This document shows positions 34,845 through 43,376 of a DNA stretch of 46,735 nt, in pieces. The DNA lies in assembly GCA_021201135.1 (NCBI GenBank), contig JAJQGT010000027.1:1-46735 (forward strand), written 5' to 3'. Numbering within the stretch: the stretch's first letter is position 1; each line of letters starts with the position of its first letter. The position numbers were made by a program, and so were the translations under genes. The notes under the pieces are model-generated. The model saw only the letters and a program-made list of their open reading frames with translations, was not told the DNA's origin and did no database searches. The DNA comes from Oscillospiraceae bacterium (GTDB lineage Bacteria > Bacillota > Clostridia > Oscillospirales > Ruminococcaceae).

Positions 34845-35375
34845 TTATTCGCCGGTCTCAGGCTCAGCCTTCTTTGACTTCTTCTTTTTGCGCTTCTTTT
34901 CCGGCTTTTCGGCTTCATGATAATTGACGGTTACGCCGTCGCCGATGATGCTCTCGGCGGGAGCCGTGTTAATCTTCTCGCTTTCCGCCATCGATTTCGA
35001 AATCACTCTTGCAAGATGGAGCATGAAGAGAATTATCGAGGCGATGAGAATCACGATTTCGAATATGTAGCGTGTGGTGTAGCTCTCGATAACGTCGATG
35101 AGCTGTCCCGCCTGAACGAGATAAATTACAGACCCGACAACGCAAATCGGGAACTGGATTATGTACATTCTTAGGAACATCAGGATTATCGAAATTAGCA
35201 GAAGAATGGACGCGATTAAGAAGCCGGTTGCACGATACGACTCAGCGGTGTTGAATTGATAAAAATTGATGATGGTGACTCCCGACCAGAAAAATCCCGA
35301 CCAGAGAAATGCCACCAACGCAACTATTTTCAGAAAGATTGTAAACGCCCAATCGTCGTATCTAAGCTTGTTCAT
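34845..35375 (-). CDS. Four-helix membrane protein with Lys-rich tail
   Basis: 176 residues: four membrane helices (about 12-36, 48-66, 70-90, 103-122) then a charged tail (EKPEKKRKKKKSKKAE). I recognise no family. No clear operon partner. Confidence 0.7.
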   Translation of the reverse strand: MNKLRYDDWAFTIFLKIVALVAFLWSGFFWSGVTIINFYQFNTAESYRATGFLIASILLLISIILMFLRMYIIQFPICVVGSVIYLVQAGQLIDVIESYTTRYIFEIVILIASIILFMLHLARVISKSMAESEKINTAPAESIIGDGVTVNYHEAEKPEKKRKKKKSKKAEPETGE

Positions 35376-35403
35376 CGGGATTAAACCTCCGTCTTAAGTG
35401 ACA

Positions 35404-35745
35404 TTACAGAATCTTCTTCGGTTCGAACGACAAAAATCTCGTTTCCTGATAGTAGAGCTCGCCCTCTATGTCTAACTCCAACGTTTCGTATTCATTTGGC
35501 GTGACGGTGAGCTCAAGCTCCTTGCCGCTGTCGAGAGCGAACGTCACAAAGTGAAGGTCGCCACTGATTTTTGAGCCTTCGGGAGGCGTTTCGGTTCTCT
35601 TTGAAACCGCCTTCGCCTGAGCATTTGCCGGCGGGACTGTAGAGCGGTGATAGGTCTCGGCTCCGCTCCGAACCATCGTGACCACAAACGCAATCAGAAT
35701 CACGAAGAAAAGAATCATCGCCACAAAGCTGAAGAAACTACTCAT
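35404..35745 (-). CDS. DUF2500-family membrane-anchored protein
   Basis: 113 residues: one helix (5-25) then a small beta domain (HFVTFALDSGKELELTVTPNEYETLELDIEGELYYQETRFLSFE) like DUF2500. ATG 35745 follows GGGAGGC; the longer upstream frame has no such site. Function unknown. Confidence 0.8.
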   Translation of the reverse strand: MSSFFSFVAMILFFVILIAFVVTMVRSGAETYHRSTVPPANAQAKAVSKRTETPPEGSKISGDLHFVTFALDSGKELELTVTPNEYETLELDIEGELYYQETRFLSFEPKKIL

Positions 35746-35785
35746 AAAAAAGCCTCCCTTGATTTTTGTAAAATCATTATGCTCT

Positions 35786-35815
35786 ATTATAGCACAATGT
35801 GATATCTCTATGCAA
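35786..35815 (-). promoter_or_regulatory. Promoter of the DUF2500 gene
   Basis: TTGCAT (35810-35815), 18 bases, TATAAT (35786-35791), minus strand. Confidence 0.65.
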
Positions 35816-35906
35816 GAGAAATTCCAAAGAAAATAATGCTTGATTATTTTCGGAGCTACTGCAAAAACTATTTCCGAAAACACGAGGAAAGGAACTTTTT
35901 AAACTT

Positions 35907-37124
35907 ATGAGAAGGCTGACAAGAGGCATTGCGGCGGTATTCCTGATAATCTCGCTCACACTTATGGGAGCTGTGGGCTATTACGACGCCGCTTTGCCCG
36001 ACACTTATTATCTATCGGACGGAGGCACGGCGGCAGTCGATTGCTTCTTTGATATAGAAATTATCCCCGACGGCGAAGTTATAGCCGCCAGTGCGGGAAG
36101 CGCCACAGCGGAGGAAACCGACGCCGAAATCAGGCTCTTCGGTGTGATTCCCGTCAAGAGTGCAAAAATCATTCACGCCGACGCCAAGATGCTGATTCCC
36201 GGAGGCTCGCCGGTCGGGGTGAAGCTACTGACAGAGGGCGTTATGGTCGTCAAGACCGCCGAGGTCACTGAGGGCGTTTCGCCGGCATCGGAGGCGGGAA
36301 TCATGGCAGGCGACAACATCCTGAGTGCCAACGGCGAAGAGCTGAATTCTTCGGCGAGATTGTCGGAGATTATCGAAAATTCGGACGGCGAACCGATAGT
36401 CTTTAAAATCATGCGTAACGGCAGGAGCTCCACAGTAACCGTCACGCCCGTTTATTCGGAGACCGAAGGCGTCTACAAAGCCGGTCTCTGGATTCGGGAC
36501 AGCACGGCGGGCGTGGGAACTCTCACGTTTATCGACCCGGAAACTGGCATTTTCGGAGCTCTCGGGCACCCGATTTCGGACAGCGACACTCTGACAACAC
36601 TGCCGCTCGGCTCGGGCGAAATCGTCGACGTCGTTATAACGGGATACGACAAAGGCGAAAGGGGTTGCCCGGGCGAGCTTTACGGGACGTTCGTCTCGGG
36701 GCTTGCTTCGGGAACGATTGAACTTAATTGCGAACAAGGGATTTTCGGGACGATGACCTATCCCAGTCGGCAGGAAGCGATTCCGATTGCCTATAAGGCA
36801 GAGGTAAAGACCGGTCCGGCGACGATTTTAACCACCATCGACGGCTCTACCCCGCAGGAATTCGAAGTCGAAATCGAAAGAGTAACTCTCAGTTCGGCGG
36901 CGAAGTCGAAGAATATTATTATAAAAGTCACTGATTCAGAATTGCTCGAGAAGACCGGCGGCATCGTTCAAGGAATGAGCGGAAGTCCAATTATACAAGA
37001 CGGCAAGCTTGTCGGGGCTGTCACGCACGTTTTCGTGAGCGACCCGACACGGGGATATGGGATTTTTATCGAGAATATGCTTGACGCGGCAGAGATTATC
37101 TCGGGCGAAGATTTGGCGGCATAA
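35907..37124 (+). CDS. spoIVB: SpoIVB sporulation peptidase
   Basis: A 405-residue S55 serine peptidase. One N-terminal helix (8-28), a PDZ domain (about 100-190) with VSPASEAGIMAGDNILSANG, then the protease with His221 (GALGHPI) and Ser360 (GIVQGMSGSPIIQDGKL). In Bacillus it crosses to the intermembrane space of the forespore and triggers pro-sigma-K processing. The helix start has a distant AGGAAAGGAA. The usual neighbour spo0A is not next to it. Confidence 0.94.
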   Translation: MRRLTRGIAAVFLIISLTLMGAVGYYDAALPDTYYLSDGGTAAVDCFFDIEIIPDGEVIAASAGSATAEETDAEIRLFGVIPVKSAKIIHADAKMLIPGGSPVGVKLLTEGVMVVKTAEVTEGVSPASEAGIMAGDNILSANGEELNSSARLSEIIENSDGEPIVFKIMRNGRSSTVTVTPVYSETEGVYKAGLWIRDSTAGVGTLTFIDPETGIFGALGHPISDSDTLTTLPLGSGEIVDVVITGYDKGERGCPGELYGTFVSGLASGTIELNCEQGIFGTMTYPSRQEAIPIAYKAEVKTGPATILTTIDGSTPQEFEVEIERVTLSSAAKSKNIIIKVTDSELLEKTGGIVQGMSGSPIIQDGKLVGAVTHVFVSDPTRGYGIFIENMLDAAEIISGEDLAA

Positions 37125-37140
37125 AATCTTATATACCCCC

Positions 37141-37169
37141 TTGTAAAGTGGTTTTTGGAATGTTATAAT
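37141..37169 (+). promoter_or_regulatory. Promoter of the cellobiose phosphorylase gene
   Basis: TTGTAA (37141-37146), 17 bases, TATAAT (37164-37169). Confidence 0.7.
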
Positions 37170-37199
37170 ATAGTCAGCCTTATATGGGCTGACTATATT
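37167..37199. promoter_or_regulatory. Palindrome at the cellobiose phosphorylase transcription start
   Basis: A perfect 13-bp inverted repeat (AATATAGTCAGCC / GGCTGACTATATT) with a 7-base loop, overlapping the -10 box and the likely start site. Either a repressor operator or a 5' mRNA hairpin. Confidence 0.65.
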
Positions 37200-37250
37200 C
37201 TCTTAATGTTACCTATAATTATATTTTAAGTACAGGAGGACACCAAATCC

Positions 37251-39647
37251 ATGAATTACGGACATTTTGACCTTGAAAAGAAGGAGTATGTCGTCACCAA
37301 GCCCGACACTCCCGCACCCTGGTGTAACTACCTCGGTTCACCCGCCTACGGTGCAATCATCTCCAATAACGCCGGAGGCTACAGCTTTGTTCAGAGCGGA
37401 GCAAACGGCAGAATCATCCGCTATCGCTTCAACACAAACATCGCTCTCCCCGGAAGATATGTCTACATAAGAGACAACGACTCGGGAGATTATTGGTCTG
37501 CTTCCTGGCAGCCGGTCGGAAAGCCGCTTGACCAGTACAAGAGCGAGTGCAGACACGGCACCGGCTACACCATCATTTCGGCTGACTACTCGGATGTTCA
37601 CTCGGAAGTAACCTATTATGTCCCGATGAACGCTACATATGAGGTATGGCGCACAAAGGTTACCAACAATTCCGACAAGCCGAAGAAGCTTTCCCTCTAT
37701 GGCTACGTCGAATTCACCAACGACAACAACTATGAGCAGGATCAGGTCAACCTCCAGTACACACTCTTTATAACAAGAACATCCTTCGAGGGCAACAAGA
37801 TTCTCCAGCATATCAATGAAAATTCGGGTAAAGACAGCACAGGCTCGAACCATCGTGAGCGCTTCTTCGGTCTCGTTGGCGAGAAGGTCACCGCCTATAA
37901 CGGCTCTCCCGACGCATTCATCGGAAGCTATCGCTCCTATGCCAATCCTATCGCTGTTGAGTCAGGCAAGTGCAATAATGAGCTCAACTACAACTCGAAC
38001 GCCTGCGGAGCCTTGCAGTCGGATATCGTTCTTGAAGCAGGAGAAACCAAAGAACTTATCTATATTCTCGGTCAGAGAGACAACGCCGCCGCAAACGAAA
38101 TCATGGCAAAGTACGAGACCGAGGGTCTTGTAGACAAAGAAGTTGCTGAGCTTATAGACTACTGGCACGGAGAGCTCGAGAACTTCTCGGTTGAGACCCC
38201 GAGCGAAGAGTTCAACAACATGATTAACGTCTGGAACTCCTACCAGTGCTTCATTACATTTACATGGTCAAGAGCCGCATCTCTTATCTACTGCGGACTT
38301 AGAAACGGCTACGGCTATCGCGACACCGTTCAGGACATTCAGGGAATCATCCACCTTGACCCCGAGATGGCACTTGAGAAGATTCGCTTCATGATTTCGG
38401 CTCAGGTCGACAACGGCGGCGGACTTCCCTTGGTCAAGTTCAACCACAACGCAGGTCACGAGGACACCCCCGACCAGCCTTCATATGTTCAGGCAACCGG
38501 ACATCCGTCATACCGTGCCGACGACGCACTCTGGCTCTTCCCGACGATTTACAAGTACATCGGCGAGAGCGGCAACAAGGCATTCCTTGACGAGGTCATC
38601 GTCTATGCCAACGGTGGCGAGGACACCGTTTACGACCACTTAAAGCGTGCTATCAACTTCTCGATGGAGCGTCTTGGTGCTCACAACATGCCGGCAGGTC
38701 TTCACGCCGACTGGAACGACTGCCTGAGACTCGGTGCAAAGGGCGAATCGACCTTCGTCGCATTCCAGCTCTACTATGCGATGACCATGATGCACGACTG
38801 GGCGGTTGAAAGAAACGACACCGAGTATGTCGAATACATCAATAAGATTCAGGCTGAGCTTCACGAGGCTCTCGAGAAGTGCTGGGATGAGGACAGATTC
38901 ATAAGAGGCATAAGAGAAGACAACGTTGTCGTAGGCGCCAAGAGCGACCCCGAGGCGAGCATGTGGCTCAATCCTCAGAGCTGGACTGTCATCTCAGGAT
39001 TCGCATCAAAGGAGCAGGGCGAAACCGCTATGGAGAGCGTCCACGAAATTCTCAACACTCCCTATGGCGTCAAGCTCCTCGATCCTCCGTATATTGATCA
39101 CATGTTTGACGGTGCTCTGATGCACATCTTCAACCCCGACACCAAGGAAAACGGCGGCATCTTCTCGCAGTCTCAGGGCTGGGCTATCTTAGCTGAGTCA
39201 CTCTTAGGACACGGAAACCGTGCGTTTGAGTACTTCATGGAGAGCTCCCCTGCTTCGATGAACGACAAGGCTGAGATAAGAGTTATCGAGCCCTATGTTC
39301 ACGGTCAGTTCGTCGAGTCGACCACCTCGCCTTATGAGGGCAGAGCTCATGTTCACTGGCTCACCGGCACCGCTTCCACCGTTATGGTCGGCTGTGTCGA
39401 GGGTATCTGCGGCATGAGACCGAACGCCGAAGGCTTGGTTGTAAGCCCGGCAATTCCCTCCGAGTGGGACGGCTTTAAGATTTCAAAGAACTTCCGCGGC
39501 ACTCACTTAGACATCGACATTCAGAACCCCGACCACGTCGAGAGCGGCGTAAAGACGGTTGTCCTGAACGGCGAGACCCTCGAGAGCAATCTCATTCCCG
39601 CCGACAAGCTCAAGAGCGAAAACAAAGTTACGGTTATTTTGGGATAA
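37251..39647 (+). CDS. Cellobiose phosphorylase (GH94)
   Basis: A 798-residue cytoplasmic enzyme splitting cellobiose with phosphate into glucose 1-phosphate and glucose. The N-terminal beta-sandwich starts MNYGHFDLEKKEYVVTKPDTP; the (alpha/alpha)6 barrel carries the general acid in GLHADWNDCLRLGAKGES, Asp490. RLWLFPT-type and SQGWAILAESLLGHGNRAFEY segments are typical of the family. AGGAGG precedes the ATG. It stands alone, with its own promoter, a palindrome and a terminator. The codon use is strongly biased, which fits high expression. Cellodextrin phosphorylase is less likely at this length. Confidence 0.93.
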   Translation: MNYGHFDLEKKEYVVTKPDTPAPWCNYLGSPAYGAIISNNAGGYSFVQSGANGRIIRYRFNTNIALPGRYVYIRDNDSGDYWSASWQPVGKPLDQYKSECRHGTGYTIISADYSDVHSEVTYYVPMNATYEVWRTKVTNNSDKPKKLSLYGYVEFTNDNNYEQDQVNLQYTLFITRTSFEGNKILQHINENSGKDSTGSNHRERFFGLVGEKVTAYNGSPDAFIGSYRSYANPIAVESGKCNNELNYNSNACGALQSDIVLEAGETKELIYILGQRDNAAANEIMAKYETEGLVDKEVAELIDYWHGELENFSVETPSEEFNNMINVWNSYQCFITFTWSRAASLIYCGLRNGYGYRDTVQDIQGIIHLDPEMALEKIRFMISAQVDNGGGLPLVKFNHNAGHEDTPDQPSYVQATGHPSYRADDALWLFPTIYKYIGESGNKAFLDEVIVYANGGEDTVYDHLKRAINFSMERLGAHNMPAGLHADWNDCLRLGAKGESTFVAFQLYYAMTMMHDWAVERNDTEYVEYINKIQAELHEALEKCWDEDRFIRGIREDNVVVGAKSDPEASMWLNPQSWTVISGFASKEQGETAMESVHEILNTPYGVKLLDPPYIDHMFDGALMHIFNPDTKENGGIFSQSQGWAILAESLLGHGNRAFEYFMESSPASMNDKAEIRVIEPYVHGQFVESTTSPYEGRAHVHWLTGTASTVMVGCVEGICGMRPNAEGLVVSPAIPSEWDGFKISKNFRGTHLDIDIQNPDHVESGVKTVVLNGETLESNLIPADKLKSENKVTVILG

Positions 39648-39661
39648 TTTCCGAATCTGCG

Positions 39662-39691
39662 AATCCCCTTCCCTTGTCGGAAGGGGATTTT
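39662..39691 (+). terminator. Terminator of the cellobiose phosphorylase gene
   Basis: 11-bp stem AATCCCCTTCC/GGAAGGGGATT with a 6-base loop and TT. Confidence 0.8.
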
Positions 39692-39710
39692 CCGTGAAAG
39701 GGACATTTAA

Positions 39711-41516
39711 GTGACAAAGCAAGAAGTTTTGAAAAAGTATTTCGGTTATGACAGCTTCCGCGAAGGTCAGGAGGAGCTTATCGACGCGATTCTTTCGGGG
39801 CAGGACGCCCTCGGAATCATGCCGACGGGCGCCGGCAAATCCATATGCTATCAGGTTCCGGCGATGATGCTCGAAGGGCTCACCGTCGTTATCTCGCCTC
39901 TTATTTCGCTTATGAAGGACCAGGTGGGCGCACTGAATCAGGCGGGAATCCCGGCTTGCTACTTTAACAGCTCGCTCTCGCAATATGAGTATTACGACGC
40001 CATAGAGCGCGCAAAAGCCGGAGAATACAAGATTATATACGTCGCTCCCGAGCGGCTCGAAATAGACAGCTTTTTAAGCATCGCAGAAGAGTGCGAGATT
40101 TCTTTCGTAGCTGTCGACGAGGCGCACTGCGTCTCACAGTGGGGACAGGATTTCCGCCCGAGCTATCTTAAAATTCACAGGTTTATAGAAAGCCTCCCGA
40201 AGCGCCCGGTTGTCGGGGCATTCACCGCAACGGCTACTCAGCGAGTCCGGGATGACATCATGAAGGACTTAAGGCTTAAGAGCCCGAAGACCCTCGTTAC
40301 CGGCTTCGACCGACCGAATCTCTACTTTGAGACGCACCAGAGCATCCCGAAAACCGATTTTATACTGAAATATGTCAAGGCTCACCCGAAGCAGAGCGGA
40401 ATCATATACTGCATTTCAAGAAAGAACGTCGAGCGAATCTGCGAAACGCTTTGCGACAACGGCATTGCCGCAACGAGATACCACGCGGGGCTTCCACAAG
40501 AGGAACGGCGACGCAATCAGGACGCATTCATCTATGGCGACAAGCTCGTCATGGTCGCGACGAACGCCTTCGGTATGGGAATCGACAAGTCGGACGTCAG
40601 ATTTGTCATCCACCACGGCATGCCGAAGAGCCTTGAAGCCTACTATCAGGAAGCGGGGCGAGCCGGGCGCGACGGGCTCAAGTCCGACTGCATCCTTCTC
40701 TATTCGGGGCAGGACGTGAGAATCAACCGCATGCTCATCGACGACAACGACGGCAACCCGGATTTAAGCGAATCCGAGAAAGCCGCAATCCGTGCTAAAG
40801 AGCTCGAACGCCTCAAGCTGATGACCTTCTATGCCACCACGACCGATTGCCTGCGGGATTATATCCTCAAATACTTCGGTGAAGCGGGTTGCGGGAAGTG
40901 CTCGAACTGCTCGAACTGCCTTGCCGAGTCGGAAGAAGTCAACATTACCGTGGTAGCGAGGAGGCTCGTTGCCTGCGTCACCACCACCGGTGAAAAATTC
41001 GGGCAGATGGTGCTCTTCGATTTCGTCCGTGGAATCCCGGGCGAAAAGCTCAAGCTGTTCCACCTCGAGGGCAAGAAGGGCTTCGGGTGTCTCAAGGACG
41101 TGCCCGTCAGGCGGCTTCGGGAAATACTTGAGTATCTCCTCCGCATGGGCTACCTCAGGACCGGCGACTACGGCAAAATCATGCTCACCGAGCGAAGCCA
41201 CGACATCCTCTCCGAAACGGTCAGGATGAAGGTCACGAAAGATCGCAAGAAGAGAATGCGGGACAAGAAGACGGAAAGAACCGCCGCCAACTCCGACCTC
41301 TTCGAGCTCCTTCGCCAGAAGCGCTCTCTTCTCGCAAAGGAGGAAGCCGTCCCGCCCTACATAATTTTCAGCGACAGAACGCTCCGCGAAATGGCGACTG
41401 AAATGCCGCTGAACGAAAACGAATTCATGCGCCTCTCGGGCGTCGGCTCGCATAAGTGCGAGAAGTATTCGGGCGAGTTCATTCCGATTATACGGGAATT
41501 CATGAAAATGCACTAA
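39711..41516 (+). CDS. recQ: RecQ DNA helicase
   Basis: A 601-residue 3'-5' helicase. Walker A TGAGKS (39-44), DEAH in AVDEAHCVSQWGQDFRPSY, motif VI QEAGRAGRDG, zinc site with CGKCSNCSNC, winged helix, and a C-terminal HRDC domain (LREMATEMPLNENEFMRLSGVG). It starts with GTG after AAAGGGA. Confidence 0.95.
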   Translation: MTKQEVLKKYFGYDSFREGQEELIDAILSGQDALGIMPTGAGKSICYQVPAMMLEGLTVVISPLISLMKDQVGALNQAGIPACYFNSSLSQYEYYDAIERAKAGEYKIIYVAPERLEIDSFLSIAEECEISFVAVDEAHCVSQWGQDFRPSYLKIHRFIESLPKRPVVGAFTATATQRVRDDIMKDLRLKSPKTLVTGFDRPNLYFETHQSIPKTDFILKYVKAHPKQSGIIYCISRKNVERICETLCDNGIAATRYHAGLPQEERRRNQDAFIYGDKLVMVATNAFGMGIDKSDVRFVIHHGMPKSLEAYYQEAGRAGRDGLKSDCILLYSGQDVRINRMLIDDNDGNPDLSESEKAAIRAKELERLKLMTFYATTTDCLRDYILKYFGEAGCGKCSNCSNCLAESEEVNITVVARRLVACVTTTGEKFGQMVLFDFVRGIPGEKLKLFHLEGKKGFGCLKDVPVRRLREILEYLLRMGYLRTGDYGKIMLTERSHDILSETVRMKVTKDRKKRMRDKKTERTAANSDLFELLRQKRSLLAKEEAVPPYIIFSDRTLREMATEMPLNENEFMRLSGVGSHKCEKYSGEFIPIIREFMKMH

Positions 41517-41522
41517 TATCGC

Positions 41523-41559
41523 TTGCAATTTTGCATACAATGTGATATAATAATATCAC
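41523..41559 (+). promoter_or_regulatory. dinJ-yafQ promoter with operator palindrome
   Basis: TTGCAA (41523-41528), 17 bases, TATAAT (41546-41551). A perfect palindrome GTGATAT-AATA-ATATCAC (41542-41559) covers the -10 box, as expected for autoregulation by a RelB/DinJ antitoxin. Confidence 0.75.
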
Positions 41560-41583
41560 AACATCATCAGGAGGTGTTACATT

Positions 41584-41856
41584 ATGGGCATGACCAATAT
41601 CAACGTCCGCACGGACGAGGAAGTCAAGGCGAGGTGCGAGAATCTTTTCGAGAGCCTCGGGCTCAATATGTCGACCGCTGTCAACATTTTTCTCCGTCAA
41701 TCGCTCAGAGCAAACGGCTTGCCTTTCGAGGTCAAGGCAGACACTCCGAATGAAACGACCCTTGCCGCATTTCGTGAGGGAGAAGAGATTCTCAAAGACC
41801 CGTCTGCCAAGGGCTACAGAAGTATTGAAGAACTGAGGAAAGCACTTGACGTATGA
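41584..41856 (+). CDS. dinJ: RelB/DinJ-family antitoxin
   Basis: 90 residues: ribbon-helix-helix start (MTNINVRTDEEVKARCENLFESLGLNMSTAVNIFLRQS) followed by the toxin-binding tail (KGYRSIEELRKALDV). It binds and neutralises a YafQ-type nuclease and represses its own promoter. AGGAGG precedes the ATG. Its stop overlaps the yafQ start as ATGA. Confidence 0.92.
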   Translation: MGMTNINVRTDEEVKARCENLFESLGLNMSTAVNIFLRQSLRANGLPFEVKADTPNETTLAAFREGEEILKDPSAKGYRSIEELRKALDV

Positions 41857-42141
41857 AGACGAAGTAAACTTCATGAAGTTCGATTCACAACGCAGTTCAA
41901 GAAAGACCTGAAGCTTGCGAAGAAACAGAATAAGAACCTAGATTTGCTTTTCGAGGTTATCGACAAGCTTGCAAACGATGAAACATTGGAAGCAAAATTT
42001 CGAGACCACAATCTGACAGGCGATTATGTCAACTTTCGGGAGTGCCATATCGAGCCGGATTGGCTGTTGATTTACAAGAAGGAAGCTGATATCCTCGTGT
42101 TGCTTCTCCAACGTGTCGGAAGTCATTCGGATTTGTTCTGA
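41853..42141 (+). pseudogene. yafQ: YafQ-family mRNA interferase toxin, frameshifted at codon 5
   Basis: The ATG at 41853 reads MKTK then TAA. Removing the T at 41865 gives KLHEVRFTTQFKKDLKLAKKQNKNL... LTGDYVNFRECHIEPDWLLIYK... LLLQRVGSHSDLF, a full YafQ toxin with its conserved His/Asp/Arg/His/Phe residues. There is no other ATG start in the good frame. Either a disarming mutation or a sequencing error. Confidence 0.82.
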
Positions 42142-42157
42142 TTGGAAAAATATTATC

Positions 42158-42188
42158 ATCGGGAGCTCGCAAGTATAGGGCTCCCGAT
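42158..42188 (+). terminator. Terminator after the dinJ-yafQ locus
   Basis: 9-bp stem ATCGGGAGC/GCTCCCGAT with a 13-base loop followed by a T-rich stretch. Confidence 0.65.
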
Positions 42189-42278
42189 TTATTTCCGCAC
42201 ATACTCCCATATTGTCCCTTGATTTTTATCGACATTTCGGTTATTATTATAGTAGTTATCCTGAAAGGAACTGATATT

Positions 42279-42887
42279 ATGAAAAGAATCCTGACTGCTG
42301 GTTTGTGCTTTGTCATGGCGACTGTGCTTCTTGTTTCCTGCGGGGCAAGTGAGCTCGATATGGACACCGTTATGGGAACGGTCTCGGGCGGCGTTTATAC
42401 CAACGAATATGCTGACCTGACATTCTCTCCCACGTCCGACTGGACCTTCTATGACGAGTCGGAGCTCCTTGAGATGATGGATCTTTCGGAGGATTCCGTC
42501 GACACCGCCTCGAAGAGGCAGAACGCCCTCTCCCGTGTCCAGACGCTCTATACTGCTATGGCTATGGACGAAATCGGTGCGAACATCATCATCGGGTTCG
42601 AAAATCTCACCATGTCGACCGACGGGACGAGCTATTCGGCGGAGGATTATGCCAACGAAATCGTCGCACAGTGCACCGCTTCGGGCTATACCTTCGGCGA
42701 CGTCACCGCAATAGAAATCGGCGGGAACACCTATTACGAAGCAATCGGAAGCGTCGAACAAAGCGGCTACGACATGACGCAGGCTTTCCTGGCTCGCCGG
42801 ATCGACGATTATATGTGCTTCATCATAATCACCACCATCGACGGCTACACCATATCGCCGGACGAAATTATCGCGATGCTGGGGTAA
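42279..42887 (+). CDS. Lipoprotein of unknown function
   Basis: 202 residues: signal peptide with lipobox LVSC (Cys21), then a PsbP/DUF1795-like globular domain (NEYADLTFSPTSDWTFYDESEL, GNTYYEAIGSVEQSGYDMTQAF). ATG 42279 follows GAAAGGAAC. It precedes fRMsr by 4 bases. Confidence 0.78.
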   Translation: MKRILTAGLCFVMATVLLVSCGASELDMDTVMGTVSGGVYTNEYADLTFSPTSDWTFYDESELLEMMDLSEDSVDTASKRQNALSRVQTLYTAMAMDEIGANIIIGFENLTMSTDGTSYSAEDYANEIVAQCTASGYTFGDVTAIEIGGNTYYEAIGSVEQSGYDMTQAFLARRIDDYMCFIIITTIDGYTISPDEIIAMLG

Positions 42888-42891
42888 TGTG

Positions 42892-43359
42892 ATGGGAAAA
42901 TATGAAATGCTCGCCCGTGAGCTTGAGGCTCTTACGGACGGCGAAGACGACCTGATTGCGAATTTATCCAACGCCAGTGCGGCTATATTCGGGAGCCTTG
43001 AAGATATCAACTGGGCGGGATTTTATGCTTTGCAGGGAGACATTCTCGTCCTGCACCCGTTTCAGGGGAAGCCCGCCTGCATCAGGATTCCCGTCGGAAA
43101 GGGTGTCTGCGGGACTGCGGTTCTGAAGGACGAAGCACAGCTTGTCCCTGACGTGCATAAATTCCCGGGGCACATCGCCTGCGACTCGGCTTCGAATTCC
43201 GAGATTGTGATACCGCTTCACGCAAACGGCGAAATCGTCGGGGTACTCGATATCGACAGCCCGACGGTCGGGAGATTTACGGAAGAAGGTTTGAACGGGC
43301 TCAAGCTCTCTGCCGAGGTATTGGAACGCGCATGGGAACGCTCTTTGAATAAAACTTGA
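42892..43359 (+). CDS. Free methionine-(R)-sulfoxide reductase (GAF domain)
   Basis: 155 residues of GAF fold. The family motifs INWAGFYAL, HPFQGKPACIRIPVGKGVCGTA and HIACDSASNSEIVIPL carry the three conserved cysteines. It reduces free methionine R-sulfoxide. ATG 42892 is chosen over GTG 42889; translation is probably coupled to the lipoprotein gene just ahead. Confidence 0.92.
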   Translation: MGKYEMLARELEALTDGEDDLIANLSNASAAIFGSLEDINWAGFYALQGDILVLHPFQGKPACIRIPVGKGVCGTAVLKDEAQLVPDVHKFPGHIACDSASNSEIVIPLHANGEIVGVLDIDSPTVGRFTEEGLNGLKLSAEVLERAWERSLNKT

Positions 43360-43376
43360 CAGATTGAGGGAAAAAC

